A stretch of 64,000 nt of DNA, from positions 620,001 through 684,000 of the forward strand of contig NAJO01000029.1 in assembly GCA_002077065.1 (NCBI GenBank). The letters run 5' to 3'. A program made the translations under genes and the position numbers. Position 1 is the first letter of the stretch, and every line of letters starts with the position of its first letter. This DNA is from Cryoendolithus antarcticus (lineage: Eukaryota; Ascomycota; Dothideomycetes; Cladosporiales; Cladosporiaceae). Below the pieces are notes generated by a model. It saw only the letters and a list, made by a program, of their open reading frames with translations. It did no database searches and had not been told where the DNA came from. This document shows, piece after piece, positions 10,405 to 20,841 of the stretch.

Positions 10405-11227
10405 ATGGAGATTGTCTGCGAGAGAAGCACACCGCAACAGCTCCTGACTACCCTCTGCGAAAGTGTGCTTATCTGCAACAAGAACATCGAATTGTGCACT
10501 TCTGAGCCCTGCAATAACGCTCCAGGGCACCTTGATGATGCCAAAACTGCGCGCAGATCACTCGCCGGCACTATTCGTAAGCTCGACATAGCATTCACGG
10601 AGCAGGACTACGGACCTTATGAGAAGCTGTTGGATAGTAGTGAGGGAAGTGACAAGGTACTGGGCGGAAGCGATAACGACCTTCCTTTCATGTGGAGTCA
10701 GTCGGTGTCGGGTGATGGCTCCGTCGATGATCTAGCTGAGGCGTTGACGGTCGCAGAGATGCTATGTGAGTTAAAAATTGACGACACGTCGAATCGCAGA
10801 GCGAGTGGATCTCCGGAGGTCTCTCCCGATTATGTTGAATTCCAGGATGGAAGCGCTTATGCTGGCTCGCTCTTCCGAATACAGCTATGGTTCCGATTAC
10901 GGTTTTGATACTGATGTACGCATGTACAATGCTTGATCTGAGTACGATGGCCTCTGTGAGGCTCTGATTTGCCTTTCCTTGACCTTATGCGACCTCGGCG
11001 TCTCGCTGGAGCAGCTTGAGTGCGAAAGCGAAGGCGTATCCGAGTACATGCTCGTCGAGATGTTTCAAGATCCGCAAGAAGCGCCCTTCAGGAATCGAAG
11101 AGAGATTGTGAGAGTCGCCCACGCCATTGAGGTCTTGCTACAAGGCTTGCTAGATGAGTATGACACGTGGGGACTCTGCGTGGCGGCCCGCGAAGGATGG
11201 CCCGTCAAGAAGGGCGGTTGCGTCTGA
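10405..11227 (+). pseudogene. Helical/acidic family, copy B (broken)
   Basis: Starts with an ATG at 10405 and reads 167 codons in frame. It appears to shift frame near 10870, where the continuation (SSEYSYGSDYGFDTDVRMYNA) lies in the next frame. It then meets a TGA at 10934-10936 and stays open to 11227 (GLCEALICLSLTLCDLGVSL, EIVRVAHAIEVLLQGLLDEYD). The reconstructed layout is two helical units separated by a Ser/Asp-rich linker (KLLDSSEGSDKVLGGSDND). The first unit (LLTTLCESVLICNKNIELC) resembles the second, suggesting an internal duplication. Its second half aligns with copy A. Either a pseudogene or a multi-exon gene whose introns I cannot place; the lack of suitable GT-AG pairs favours decay. 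Confidence 0.55.
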
Positions 11228-11416
11228 ATCTGGACGGTGTTGACACAAGGGGACTTGTCTGAATCCCTTTGAGCAGGCTGGAATGATTGAAGAGATTCGT
11301 GGAGGCGCTTGTTGAGTGCACTGCATGTTGCAGTCTTGAAAGAATCTGCTTATCCAAATTTCATTCCCCAACGCCATGCTAAGGTCATGCTCGCCAAATC
11401 CCTGGGGATCTATAGC

Positions 11417-12190
11417 TCAGTCTTCTTTCATCGTATCCTGACCCTCCGCAGCTTCCTCCCCGAAGATGTCCTCCATTTTTCCACCACCCTCTTCGTCCTC
11501 GTCCTCTTCGCCGTCCCCATCCATAGCTTCGTCCATACCACCCATCTTTGCATCACTCCCCCCGCCGTCTATAGCAGCAACAGCAATGACCATCGGCGCA
11601 GCATCCACATCCTCCTCCTCATCAACCTCCTCATCCCACTCCTCCTTCAATCCCCACCCAATCCCCGTCAAACAATACTTCTCATCCGGCAGCTGCAGCC
11701 CAAATCCAGACTCCACCTTCGGCAGCGCAACCCGATTCCTCTCCGACGCCAAGCCCATCAAGTACTCCTTCGGCAACGCCCCCTCAAACGCATGTCCCTG
11801 CCTCGTAGCAACAGCCTGCCTCAACGCCGTAACGGTGATATTACTCCCCACGTCCTCATCTTTCACTCGCTTATTCCCCCGCTCCGCCGCGTGCGCGTAG
11901 CCTTCCCCACTCAGCCGAAGAGCATCCGAGAGGACTGAAGAGGTGTAGCGGTACGCGAAGTCCATGAGTTGGAGGGGGACGCGTTCTTGGTATGACTGCA
12001 CGCCGAGATTCTGGAGAATGGTGTGAATGAGACGAGCATCTCGCGGTCGTTTGGAAAGGCCAAGGTCTTGGAGTGAGGTCCGCGGAACGGCGGGATCGGG
12101 GACGAAGGATTGTGCCGCGGAGGGTGCTGGGGGGATGGGGTCGGAGGGCGGAGGGGTGGAGGGGTGGCCGTTCACTTGGGGAGAAGCCAT
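11417..12190 (-). CDS. TAF9: TFIID/SAGA subunit TAF9
   Basis: 257 aa from the ATG at 12190; the open frame runs further upstream but the family starts near here. TAF9 pairs with TAF6 through a histone fold and is shared by TFIID and SAGA, acting in RNA polymerase II promoter recognition. After a Pro-rich N-terminus, the histone fold spans about residues 46-145: KRPRDARLIHTILQNLGV, YQERVPLQLMDFAYRYTSSV, then VTALRQAVATRQ. The conserved TAF9 stretch PKEYLMGLASERNRVALP follows. The C-terminus is strongly acidic (Glu/Asp runs after residue 185), as in many fungal TAF9 proteins. It is divergent from the SDR gene at 12802. A second SAGA subunit gene, ADA3, lies 19 kb away. Confidence 0.93.
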   Translation of the reverse strand: MASPQVNGHPSTPPPSDPIPPAPSAAQSFVPDPAVPRTSLQDLGLSKRPRDARLIHTILQNLGVQSYQERVPLQLMDFAYRYTSSVLSDALRLSGEGYAHAAERGNKRVKDEDVGSNITVTALRQAVATRQGHAFEGALPKEYLMGLASERNRVALPKVESGFGLQLPDEKYCLTGIGWGLKEEWDEEVDEEEDVDAAPMVIAVAAIDGGGSDAKMGGMDEAMDGDGEEDEDEEGGGKMEDIFGEEAAEGQDTMKED

Positions 12191-12801
12191 GATGTTCCTG
12201 GCGCAGTCGCGGAGTATGCGCGACTTGCTGGGTCGGGTCGAATTGATCACCCGGTATGCATCGGTGTCGTTACACGAGCAGTTGCTCACTTAAGAAGTAG
12301 GTACGAGCGGTGCGAGTAAAGTGAATGCGCCGGAGAAACGTAAAGCCGAGAGCTCATATGCTCAACTAGGTACCTGTATCGAGGCCTTTGCGTTCTAGCA
12401 TCGTAGCACTGTCACTATAGTCAGCCCAAGCACACCACTGGCGCTTCAAGTGAAATCATAGCCGGGAGCGTTTAGTTTGAGACTCTGTGACTACAAGCAC
12501 CATTGTTGAAACCCTACGAGCAGAGCAGGCTGTCACGAACCAACCGAAGCAGACCTCGGCTCGACACCATCTTACTTCCTCGTATATTCATCTCAGTGCC
12601 TTACCTCTTCATTCTTCATCAGGTCAATTTGTACAGCACTGAACGAAGACAGAGCATACATATACCGGCTAGATTGTTCAGCGCAGTTCCCCCACGAGTT
12701 GCAGCAATCCCGCAAGATCTCGGCCCCCGGACTGGACGCACTCCATCTGCACCAAGCAGCAGCTCTCACTCAACACACGTACTGGCTGACGGTCGATCAC
12801 G
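12191..12801. promoter_or_regulatory. Divergent intergenic region TAF9 / SDR
   Basis: About 610 bases between head-to-head genes; it must contain both promoters. The SDR side is C/T- and A/C-rich near the start codon. I see no TATA box or recognisable operator. Confidence 0.4.
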
Positions 12802-13590
12802 ATGCACATAAAGGACCGCACCTTCATCATCTCCGGCGGTGCCTCAGGACTCGGCCTTGCCACTGTCCGTGACCTCCACAGCCATGGCGGCTACGTCGCG
12901 ATCCTCGATCTGAACACAGAGAATGGAGCCAAGGTGGTCTCAGAGCTCGGTCCTAGAGTCAAGTTCTTCGAAGTAGATGTCACGTCTACGCCTACCATCG
13001 AAGCAGCAGTGGCTGGTACGGCGGCATGGATCAAGGAGACCAATGCTGCACTTGGTGGCATCATCCCTGCCGCGGGCGTAGGCATGCCCGGCAAGCTGAT
13101 CGACCGACACAATGAACCCATCCCGATTGAGAGGCTCGACTTCGTGATCAACATCAACCTTCGCGGGACATTGGACCTCATTCGCCTCGCCTTACCTCTG
13201 CTGTCGACGAACACTCCGACCAGACCTGACGGCGAACGTGGCGTCATCGTCATGGTCTCATCCTCTGCAGCCTTCGACGGCCAGCCTGGCCAAGTTGCAT
13301 ACGCAGCTTCGAAGGGCGCAGTGCGGTCTCTCACGTTACCACTAGCAAGAGATCTGGCGCCTCTCGGCATCAGGGCTATGACAATTGCGCCCAGCTACTT
13401 CGAGTCAAACATGACTGCGCAGATGAGCGACAAAGTGAGAGCTTCGCTGGAGAGAGTGCTTGAATTTCCCAAGCGGCCGGGGAAGGGCGACGACTTTGCA
13501 TTGATGGTGAGGCAGATCATCGAGAATGTGATGATGAATGGCGAAACTATCAGGTTGGATGGGGCGACAAGGATGCCGAGCAAGCTGTGA
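12802..13590 (+). CDS. Short-chain dehydrogenase, HSD10 (3-hydroxyacyl-CoA dehydrogenase type 2) like
   Basis: 262 aa, single exon, standard length for a classical SDR. The cofactor motif SGGASGLG is at residues 11-18, and Asp36 in AILDLN predicts NAD(H) preference. The catalytic set is Ser153-155, Tyr167 and Lys171 (YAASK). The usual NNAG position reads AAGV (90-93), where HSD10 proteins typically carry CAG. The ending LDGATRMPSKL is the HSD10-type C-terminus. By family it oxidises 2-methyl-3-hydroxybutyryl-CoA or short 3-hydroxyacyl-CoA in mitochondria. I see no clear presequence, so peroxisome or cytosol is also possible. Confidence 0.88.
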   Translation: MHIKDRTFIISGGASGLGLATVRDLHSHGGYVAILDLNTENGAKVVSELGPRVKFFEVDVTSTPTIEAAVAGTAAWIKETNAALGGIIPAAGVGMPGKLIDRHNEPIPIERLDFVININLRGTLDLIRLALPLLSTNTPTRPDGERGVIVMVSSSAAFDGQPGQVAYAASKGAVRSLTLPLARDLAPLGIRAMTIAPSYFESNMTAQMSDKVRASLERVLEFPKRPGKGDDFALMVRQIIENVMMNGETIRLDGATRMPSKL

Positions 13591-14498
13591 TAGGTATCAT
13601 GGAGCATAATGACAGGGTATGTCCTCGTTGCTCTCAATCGGCATATCTGGCAAAGTGCGCACTTCGGTTCATTCTCGCCTCGCATCCCAGGTTATCTGCA
13701 GTGGTAACGAGCTTTTACAACGCGACATCGGGGCCACGAATCATGGCATCGTCATCGAGCCACGGCAGAGAGACCAAGGAGACACCATAGCACCGTCCCA
13801 GGTTACCATCTTACGCGTAATATAAGCAGTGAAACGTTTTGCTATGCGTACTGTTAATTGATGTTGTTTGTCAAGCCCTGTATGCGTGTACAGTTTTGCC
13901 TGAAGCCAACGCATATCAGGCAGTTGAGTGACAGGCTGAACAGACCGCAACCCCTCCCAACCGCACTTGATCAAGCCATTTCCCGATCATCTCAGATCAG
14001 TCTGCATGATCTCGATGTTCTACAAGCGGATACGCATCAGTACAAGCATTGGCATACGCGTCAGTCTCACCGTAGGTGCAGTCCATGATCGTCGACGCAT
14101 GTAAGATGGAAAAAATTCAGCCACAGCTACTGCTCGATTCGCGGCAAACAGTGGCCAGCTTTGTAGACTGCATGCGGGACCTAAGCTTTGTCAAGCATTG
14201 GCATCTTGAGCGTTTGGAATCATCGTCGTGTTTGAAGTAGATGATCTGTCAGCCGCAGCGTTTTGTCATTGGAGGGACGATCTAAGTGCCTACGGTATGT
14301 ACTTTGCCTCGCTCTTTGCCTCCTCTGACACTAACTTCAGTAGAGCAGCAGTCTAATGAACTCAATATTAACCTGAGCTTCGTCTCAGTCAAAAGGCAGG
14401 TAGAGAGGTCTGGCATCTGAAGACAGCACGATGTCCGCGACAGCAACAGAACTGGTCTCCTGAATGTCAACCAAGTCACCAAGCGGCTGCGACGACGC
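13591..14498. other. Intergenic, nothing recognised
   Basis: About 900 bases of mixed sequence. Two short similar stretches containing AGCATTGGCAT occur near 14044 and 14196, too short to define a repeat. No gene seen. Confidence 0.35.
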
Positions 14499-15994
14499 AT
14501 GACCGAAGCCGAAAAGCTGGAACGACGACAACGATATCTACAATCCTGCGCCAAGTGTACTCGACAGAAACGAAAGTGTCGACATGAGCCCGTCACACAG
14601 TCATGGACAGACTCCGATCGAGAGCTGTTACGGATCCGAGCCGTGTCCCACCTCAGCAGCCTGATGGGTGAGCAATTGACGATAAGTCAAGTCAACCCAA
14701 CGGAAGGAAAGTCCCTAGCATAGAGCTGCCAGTCACTCTGCTAGTCCGGCAACCCCTCCTCGCCCTATGCTCGCGCAGAAGCAATGGTTGAGCACTGCAT
14801 CATCTGGGGCGGCGTTGCGGATCTTTGGTTCTCCATGGTTCCTGCCACGTATGAACACGACCATAGACTAGACGCCACTATGTTCGCCATAGAAGCTGTT
14901 TGTCACTACAGGCAAGCATTCCCCGAATCCACACTCGCGAAATGCCACGCTACCATGGCCGTTGCACTGCAGGCGCTGCGAGAGGCCCTGCTTGATGAGA
15001 AGGAGAGATGGAGCGACTTTACTCTTGCCGCAGTGGCAGGTCTATCACCAATGGAAGCGGTAAGAACCGGGAGAGCTATGCTGGTCACCGCGCATGCGAA
15101 GGGTCTGGGGACTCTGCTGTATGAGCGGGTAGGCAAAGTACCGCTTAGTCGTCTCAGTGCTGGGGTGTTCGTGTATCACATCAGCGACGATCTGCTTCTC
15201 AATTGTTTGGCCGGCACAGCTTCGAGATTGGAGCAAGCACAGGATTCGTATCTTACCCACGACTCACTGAGCTGGTATGGCGAACCTGCACTTATACTAC
15301 GGCACGCAGACACTCGCATCTCGCTGGGACTGCCACGGTTGTTGGTATATACCCGAGCCGCTCGAGTGCGACGAGATGATCCCAAGTCGACCACGTTGGC
15401 TCTTGAGCTGGCCGAGGCGATTTGTCGCTTGCGCGATACGAAGGTCATGGGAGCGGAGGAACAGTTTATTGAAGGCCTGGTGAATGTGCCGACGACTGTA
15501 CCAGACGACCGCAGTATCACACCAACCTCGCTTGGCTTCCGCACGCGGAGGACTTCCACGCCGCACTCCTGTACTGGCATACCCGAATGGCTTTGCTTCG
15601 AATTTGCGCGCGCCTCCATGCTCTGGACGCGAGCGCATATACTGCCTATGAGTTGCCATCACCAGTTGAGACCAGCATAGAACTGCACTCACTCGGCAAG
15701 GCGATCATGAGATCATCGCAATACTCTCGACAACGCATGGGACAGATTCGAAGGCGGCTATACGCACAATCCTTGCTGATGTGCTGGGGTGTGCTACGTG
15801 ACAGAGGCAGTAGTGGAGAGCAGAGCGCATGTGAGCACCAAGTCCGGGTCTGGCTGCTATCGAGGATCGACGATCTGCTGGGCAGCTCTGTTGCACTTGC
15901 ACCACAGGATCTGGATACGGCGGCCGACTTGGTCGTCGGTGGTCCACTCGTCGGTACATTCCGGGCGTTCTTCATGACCGAAACTAAGGTGTGA
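14499..15994 (+). pseudogene. Decayed Zn2Cys6 fungal transcription factor
   Basis: The remains run in three pieces. From ATG 14499 there is a basic start followed by CAKCTRQKRKC, the first half (C-x2-C-x6-C) of a Zn2Cys6 DNA-binding cluster; the second three cysteines are absent and a stop follows at 14721. An open frame from about 14760 to 15680 carries a long helical region (MVEHCIIWGGVADLWFSMVP, FAIEAVCHYRQAF, FTLAAVAGLSPMEAVRTGRA) like the regulatory domain of fungal-specific transcription factors. Near 15510-15540 the sense shifts to the frame ending at 15994 (HAALLYWHTRMALLRICARL to the C-terminus). No intron of reasonable size fits that shift. Missing zinc half, internal stop and frameshift point to a dead gene. 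Sequence error is the alternative. Confidence 0.65.
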
Positions 15995-17905
15995 TGTGGA
16001 GCTAGCGTCGGGCCCCATGGGATGGGGCAAAACCAAGCAGGTAGTCGGCCTGAGCGATCTCACAGCCTCAGCAGGTGGCTTGGCGGATACAACGAGTTGC
16101 GACATCGGAAGGCAACGATATTGAGCAGGCAGGCAGGCAAGCAGGCGGTCACTCGCCGTCGATATGACACACTGCCATCAGATGCAGGATCTAGCCGACA
16201 TATCGCTACTGATTGCCACCCTCTAGCAGCAAGCTTGCGAGGCACCCAACTCGAAGATATAGCTCCGCATAGTCCCGCCGATAGTCGCTCGCCGATATGA
16301 AGACAGTGATGTTGAGGTCGAGCCATTTCGCGGCTCCTTGGCGGCACGTCGACCTGAAGCGGACAATCAAGGCGATGGTGCGATACCCTTCCACCGATCC
16401 CCGCTAGGCTACCGAGCGCAAGTACGATAAGGACTTGATCGACAACGTCCATGCGACCAGATGCTATCGCGACGTCGTTCTTGCCCACAGATTGTGATAT
16501 CGCGCAGCGAGTCACGGATCGTGGGGAAGTGTGCCTGGTGATTAATACTTGGAAGTACCCCTCACCAGTCGTCTGGGATGCTTTTTCCCAATAAAGCGCC
16601 ACAATCATGCGAAGTAGATCAGTCCGCCACGTCCTCTAGCGAGCGAGCGCAATATGTGAAGGTCGAGGCAAGTGTAACCGTGTGCAAAATATGTTCACTC
16701 GAGGCAATGTGTCGCCGACAGAAAGCTCTTGACAGCTGCAGCGCTGTAGCTTTGACCACAAGGCAGTGTCGCATGTCAGCCTTGCGACAGACGCCACAAC
16801 GGTCAGCCCTACATGTCGTCGAATCACGAGCGCGCTGACACACGTCGCTGAGCACAAGGAACCCATGCTTGCCCACGGATGCGCTGCGCTGCCGCACAGT
16901 CAGCGCCGCCAAAATTCTGCCCTCGCTCGCAGTCGGCAAGGTACGGCGCGCGGTCGGTGGGAGCTGTGCCGCTATGCTGCATGAGAAGACTATTGTTCCT
17001 GATGCATGCTGATCACACTGCAGGCATGCGAGCTTGGTTGTGGACATGTTGTGCGCAGGTACTGCCTGTCTCATCAGTGTGACAGCTGCCTCTTGCAATA
17101 TGACGAAGTGGTGTTCAGGCGGATAGCGCAGTAGCCATGGCATTGTTGAGAAGACAACGTTGCATCTGACGTCGAACACCGCGTTCTATTCTCGTAGCGT
17201 TCGTCGGTCGGCCCTTCTGCCGACCGATCTTCTAAACTCGATACGGCCCTTGGACCCGCTTTTCCCATCGTCTTCAGTCACCTCACACGAGGTGGACAAA
17301 GTTTTCACTCGCATCGGACGAAGCCGGCGGTCGACTGCTTCGCCGCTACACGATCTTATGCAGGTCTCCATGCAACCTGATTGGAGCGCATAGCAGATAC
17401 CAAACCCGTTTGGCATGCTGACGCGAGAACGCTCGCCCGTTGCGAACGCCACAGATCAGGCTTCCCGCGTGCGCATGCTACCGTCTCACCCAGGGCTGTG
17501 CCGCGATGGCACTATCTGTTACCTCACCTCGTGTTACTATCCAGCTTCGCCGAGAATGGCAGACCGCTGCTGCTCGCTCAGCAGCCTGACGTCGACTCAT
17601 CGCTGCGATTAGCAACATGCTCGTGATGCTTTCCCATCACGCTATCGAACCCGGTGGAGGGCCATCGTCCCGATCATACACCTCTGGTATATGAGGTGAG
17701 CGTGTGCGCGATCTTGGAAGTAGTTTCTCATCTTTATACACAACGCAACAACAGCAACACCCTGTTCTTATCGTTCTATCTTTGCTTGGGACTCACTCGC
17801 TATAGTCCCTAGTTCACATTCGCTCTCATCTGCTCTATCGCATTTCCTTGTCGCAAGAAGATCATACCAAAACTAATTCCAGACACTAATCGACAACACA
17901 CGATC
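15995..17905. other. Long intergenic region upstream of the repeat protein
   Basis: About 1.9 kb without a convincing gene. Open frames of 180-186 codons on the minus strand (16060-16608 and 16619-17179) have Cys/Arg/Ser-rich translations with no domain and no conserved-looking blocks; I treat them as chance. There is a small GCAG/GGCA simple repeat near 16127-16147. Confidence 0.4.
17733..17738 (+). promoter_or_regulatory. Possible TATA element of the repeat-protein gene
   Basis: TTTATA in CATCTTTATACAC lies about 170 bp before the ATG at 17906 and is followed by a C/A- and C/T-rich leader, as in strongly expressed fungal genes. Position and sequence fit a TATA box; there is no direct evidence. 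Confidence 0.35.
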
Positions 17906-19573
17906 ATGTATCGCGCACTTGCTGTCTTGGCCGTCGTCGGCAGCGCTGCTGCTCTGCCCGGCGGTGGCTACGTACATCCTCCGTCATACGGCGACAACTG
18001 GGGCAAGAACACCACTGAGTCAGGATGGGGACCGAAGACTACGTCGTCGACGCCCGGCTGGAGTTCGACATCGAGTTCGACCGTGTCGAGTAGCTCCTCA
18101 TCGAGCGTACCAGTACACCCCACAGGATCATACAGTCACTCATGGTCGTCCTCGTCGTCAAGCATACCAGTTTACCTAACTGGCTCTTACTCGCACTCCT
18201 CGTCCTCGAGCGTGCCAGTGCACCCAATCGGTAGCTACTCGCACTCATGGTCATCTTCCAGCACACCAGTCTACCAAACTGGCAGCTACTTGCATTCCTC
18301 GTCATCCTCATCGCCTTCAGTACACCCAACAGGAAGCTACTCGCACTCTTCGTCGTCGTCAAGCACGCCAGTGTACCCGACTGGATCATACACACACACG
18401 TGGTCGCACTCCACGGGCGGTCCTCACCCCACTGGCTATCCTCCACACCCGACTGGATATCCTCCACACCCGACTGGTTATCCCCCACACCCGACTGGTG
18501 GATCGGGCACCACTACAACCCAGACAGCGACCACATACGTGACGACTTGCCCAGTCACTTACACGACTGAGGGCACCACCAAGACGTCGTTGACCACAAG
18601 CACTGTGACCGTCACCTCATGCCCGCACGGCAACTGCCACCCGACCACGCCTGCGCAGCCGGCAACCTACATCCCAGGCACGACCACAAGTGTGATCTAC
18701 GGAACCACCACATACCCAGTCACCACCGTCAAGACTTCGTTCGTGCCTCAGAGCTCGCCAGTGCTGACTCACAGCGGTACTACCTACTACAGCACCTCGC
18801 TGTCGGTCACTTACTCAACAACTGTCTACCAGACGACTTCGGTCTACAGCTCGACTCTGTACCCTTCGCCTCCTGCGAGCACGCCGTTGACGCCAGTGAC
18901 ACCAGTGATCCCAGTCACTTACACCACGCCTATAGTACCAGTCTCCACTGGCTGCCCAGCCGCGACAACCGTCTACGCTGAGTCCTGCCCAGCTGGTCCA
19001 TATATCACTGTGACTGAGACCATCTACACATCCATGCCTGCCAAGCCGACGACCACCCCAGCTGGTGGTGAGGGTAGCCACATGACCACGGAGACCGCAA
19101 CCATCACTTACGGCAACGGACACACCACCACCGTCGTCGTGTCTTACACCACGACAGCCACCGCCACTGAGACCACTACCTACACCAAGCCAGGCCACAA
19201 CTCGCTGCCTCCATACCCGACTACTAGCAGCTCGTCCTCGATTGGTCCGATCGGTCCCACCGGCACTGGCAGCTACACTAGCAAGCCAACCGGCTACTCG
19301 AGCTCCAGCTACAGCAGCATTAAGCCCACTGGCTACTCCAGCTCCAGCTCCAGCAGCATCAAGCCCAGCGGCTACTCTTCCAGCTCGAGCTCCTACACCC
19401 CCAAGCCTACGGGCTACTCTTCCAGCTCAAGCTCGAGCTCCTACACCCCTAAGCCCACCGGCTACAACTCGTCGAGCTCCAGCTCGAGCGCGACGTGGGC
19501 CAAGCCAACCGAGTCGAGCAGCAGCTGGGGCCATGAGTGGGCGAAGCCCACTATGTACGGTCAGGGATGGTAG
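17906..19573 (+). CDS. Secreted Ser/Thr-rich repeat (mucin-like) protein
   Basis: 555 aa, single exon. A signal peptide is clear (MYRALAVLAVVGSAAALPG, cleavage near residue 17-19). Residues about 68-168 hold six imperfect repeats built as V/I-P-V-x-x-TGSYSHS plus a Ser run. Then come four PHPTGYP-type repeats (173-198). A Thr-rich middle with paired cysteines follows (TTYVTTCPVTYTTEGTTKTS, VTVTSCPHGNC), as seen in many fungal wall or adhesin proteins. A second array of KPTGY plus Ser runs occupies the C-terminus, which ends MYGQGW. There is no hydrophobic GPI tail, so the protein is probably secreted or held in the wall non-covalently. Heavy O-mannosylation is expected. The role could be wall matrix or surface adhesion; this is inference. 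Confidence 0.85.
   Translation: MYRALAVLAVVGSAAALPGGGYVHPPSYGDNWGKNTTESGWGPKTTSSTPGWSSTSSSTVSSSSSSSVPVHPTGSYSHSWSSSSSSIPVYLTGSYSHSSSSSVPVHPIGSYSHSWSSSSTPVYQTGSYLHSSSSSSPSVHPTGSYSHSSSSSSTPVYPTGSYTHTWSHSTGGPHPTGYPPHPTGYPPHPTGYPPHPTGGSGTTTTQTATTYVTTCPVTYTTEGTTKTSLTTSTVTVTSCPHGNCHPTTPAQPATYIPGTTTSVIYGTTTYPVTTVKTSFVPQSSPVLTHSGTTYYSTSLSVTYSTTVYQTTSVYSSTLYPSPPASTPLTPVTPVIPVTYTTPIVPVSTGCPAATTVYAESCPAGPYITVTETIYTSMPAKPTTTPAGGEGSHMTTETATITYGNGHTTTVVVSYTTTATATETTTYTKPGHNSLPPYPTTSSSSSIGPIGPTGTGSYTSKPTGYSSSSYSSIKPTGYSSSSSSSIKPSGYSSSSSSYTPKPTGYSSSSSSSSYTPKPTGYNSSSSSSSATWAKPTESSSSWGHEWAKPTMYGQGW
18107..18409 (+). repeat. In-gene tandem repeat, TGSYSHS-Ser array
   Basis: Six imperfect coding repeats of about 48-57 bp within the repeat-protein gene. 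Each carries a P-V-x-x-TGSY(S/L/T)H core followed by 4-7 serine codons that mix TCG, TCC, TCA and AGC. Unit divergence at synonymous sites suggests the array is not recent. Confidence 0.75.
18422..18499 (+). repeat. In-gene tandem repeat, PHPTGYP array
   Basis: Four copies of a 21-bp unit coding PHPTGYP (the last reads PHPTGGS). The middle copies are nearly identical in DNA (CCACACCCGACTGG...), so this block could expand or contract by slippage. Confidence 0.75.
19280..19530 (+). repeat. In-gene tandem repeat, KPTGY-Ser array
   Basis: Five or six imperfect coding units with KP(T/S)GY followed by a run of 6-8 serines, at the C-terminal end of the repeat protein. It is distinct in core motif from the N-terminal array. 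Confidence 0.7.
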
Positions 19574-20023
19574 AGAAAGGGGTTTAGAGGAACGCACTGT
19601 ACAGACTTTGCATGAAGCGACATGACTATACACACCTTCCTTATTAGCGAGAGGCGTTTTGGAGTTCGCGCGATATGAGCGCTTGATATATATAATGGGT
19701 ATACATTCGACATTTGAAGACCCCTGCTTTCGTCTGCCTCATATCTTCGCATCTTCCGCCGTGTCTGATTGGTCTAGCATGGCACCCGCTGTGCACGTCG
19801 CTATGCCTCCCATTTGCGAGGGGCGTCGGCGCTGCTACGTTTTGTGCCCTCAGCTTACTTGCTTCGCGGAGGACGCCACCAAACGGGGCATGCGTAGACG
19901 CGTTCAAAGGACTTCCGTGTCATGCTTCATCATGTACTATACCTGACCATATCTTATCGCACGTGTCGTGTTCTTTGCTGCTATATCGCTCTGATGTTGG
20001 ACAGCCTGATCACACTTGCGGCG
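19574..20023. other. Intergenic
   Basis: 3' flank of the repeat-protein gene. It contains a short AT tract (GATATATATAATGGG, about 19685-19699). No gene recognised. Confidence 0.35.
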
Positions 20024-20604
20024 ATGGATTCACTCCAAGAGCTCGTCGATGCGATGACAGAGACTGCTCGCGTCTGTCTAACATTTGATCCGGGGGTGAT
20101 GGGCGGGAGACATCTGCCGATCATAGTCGGCAAGAAGTCGCTGCGGAAATACGGGATGCTTTCGAAGGGATCATGGGAAAAGTCCAAGAGATCGTCAACG
20201 ATCTGAGGCAGGTAATGGCAGAGGCTAGGAAAGAGGGGAGTGATAGTGAAGAGATTGAATTGGCATCTCCACCAAAAGTCACTAACATGTTCGCCGCGAA
20301 CGATACCTCTAATCGTACGAACAGCTCTACTGCTGCATCACGCCGCCGCGAGATGTACTGAGACATCGACGACGTTTGCATTGCGATCCAGGACGCTGAA
20401 GAAAAGCTTTAGGGGTATGTCCAGACGGCAGGAACGTACATATCATATCGCCTGGGCTATGAGGAGATGCTGTCGGATTTTCAAGACTTGGACGGCTCAC
20501 TGCAAGAGATCACCGATGGTCTGACCTATATGGTGGACTTTAAGCCAGATTTTGAATCCAGCTCTGAGGAGCAGGACCATCATGATACTGTTGTGGAGGA
20601 TTAG
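20024..20604 (+). pseudogene. Helical/acidic family, copy C (broken)
   Basis: From ATG 20024 the reading is MDSLQELVDAMTETARVCLT. The sense then jumps one frame near 20090 and continues (GGDGRETSADHSRQEVAAEI, IMGKVQEIVNDLRQVMAEAR, then an acidic stretch). In that second frame a TGA at 20359-20361 and a TAG at 20410-20412 interrupt an otherwise coherent sequence that runs to the TAG at 20602-20604 (SYRLGYEEMLSDFQDLDGSL, then DFESSSEEQD). The layout is two helical units, each followed by an acidic Ser/Glu/Asp linker, as in copies B and D. One frameshift plus two stops make it a pseudogene. Function of the family is unknown. Confidence 0.55.
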
Positions 20605-20841
20605 CGGCCGTCGCGTGACAGATGGAGTAGCCACTCGGTCGATCAGGGCTTTGCGAGACATCTCGCGGCCTCCTGGGCTGACAAGGTTCCGTGGAGGTTG
20701 TGTCAAACGCCAGGCGGCTCTCGCGGTATCTATAGACCAGCGTAGTAGCACAAAGCGTAGCGATCGGCATAAGATGATCAGCTTGCCTCTATTCTATCAG
20801 CGATCGTAGCTTCTGCTGCTCAATCCCAAGCCATCTCCAGC

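Noticed and set aside
16619..17179. 186-codon minus-strand frame upstream of the repeat protein
   Set aside because: Cys/Arg/Ser/Thr-rich with no conserved-looking block; no good promoter or intron signals.
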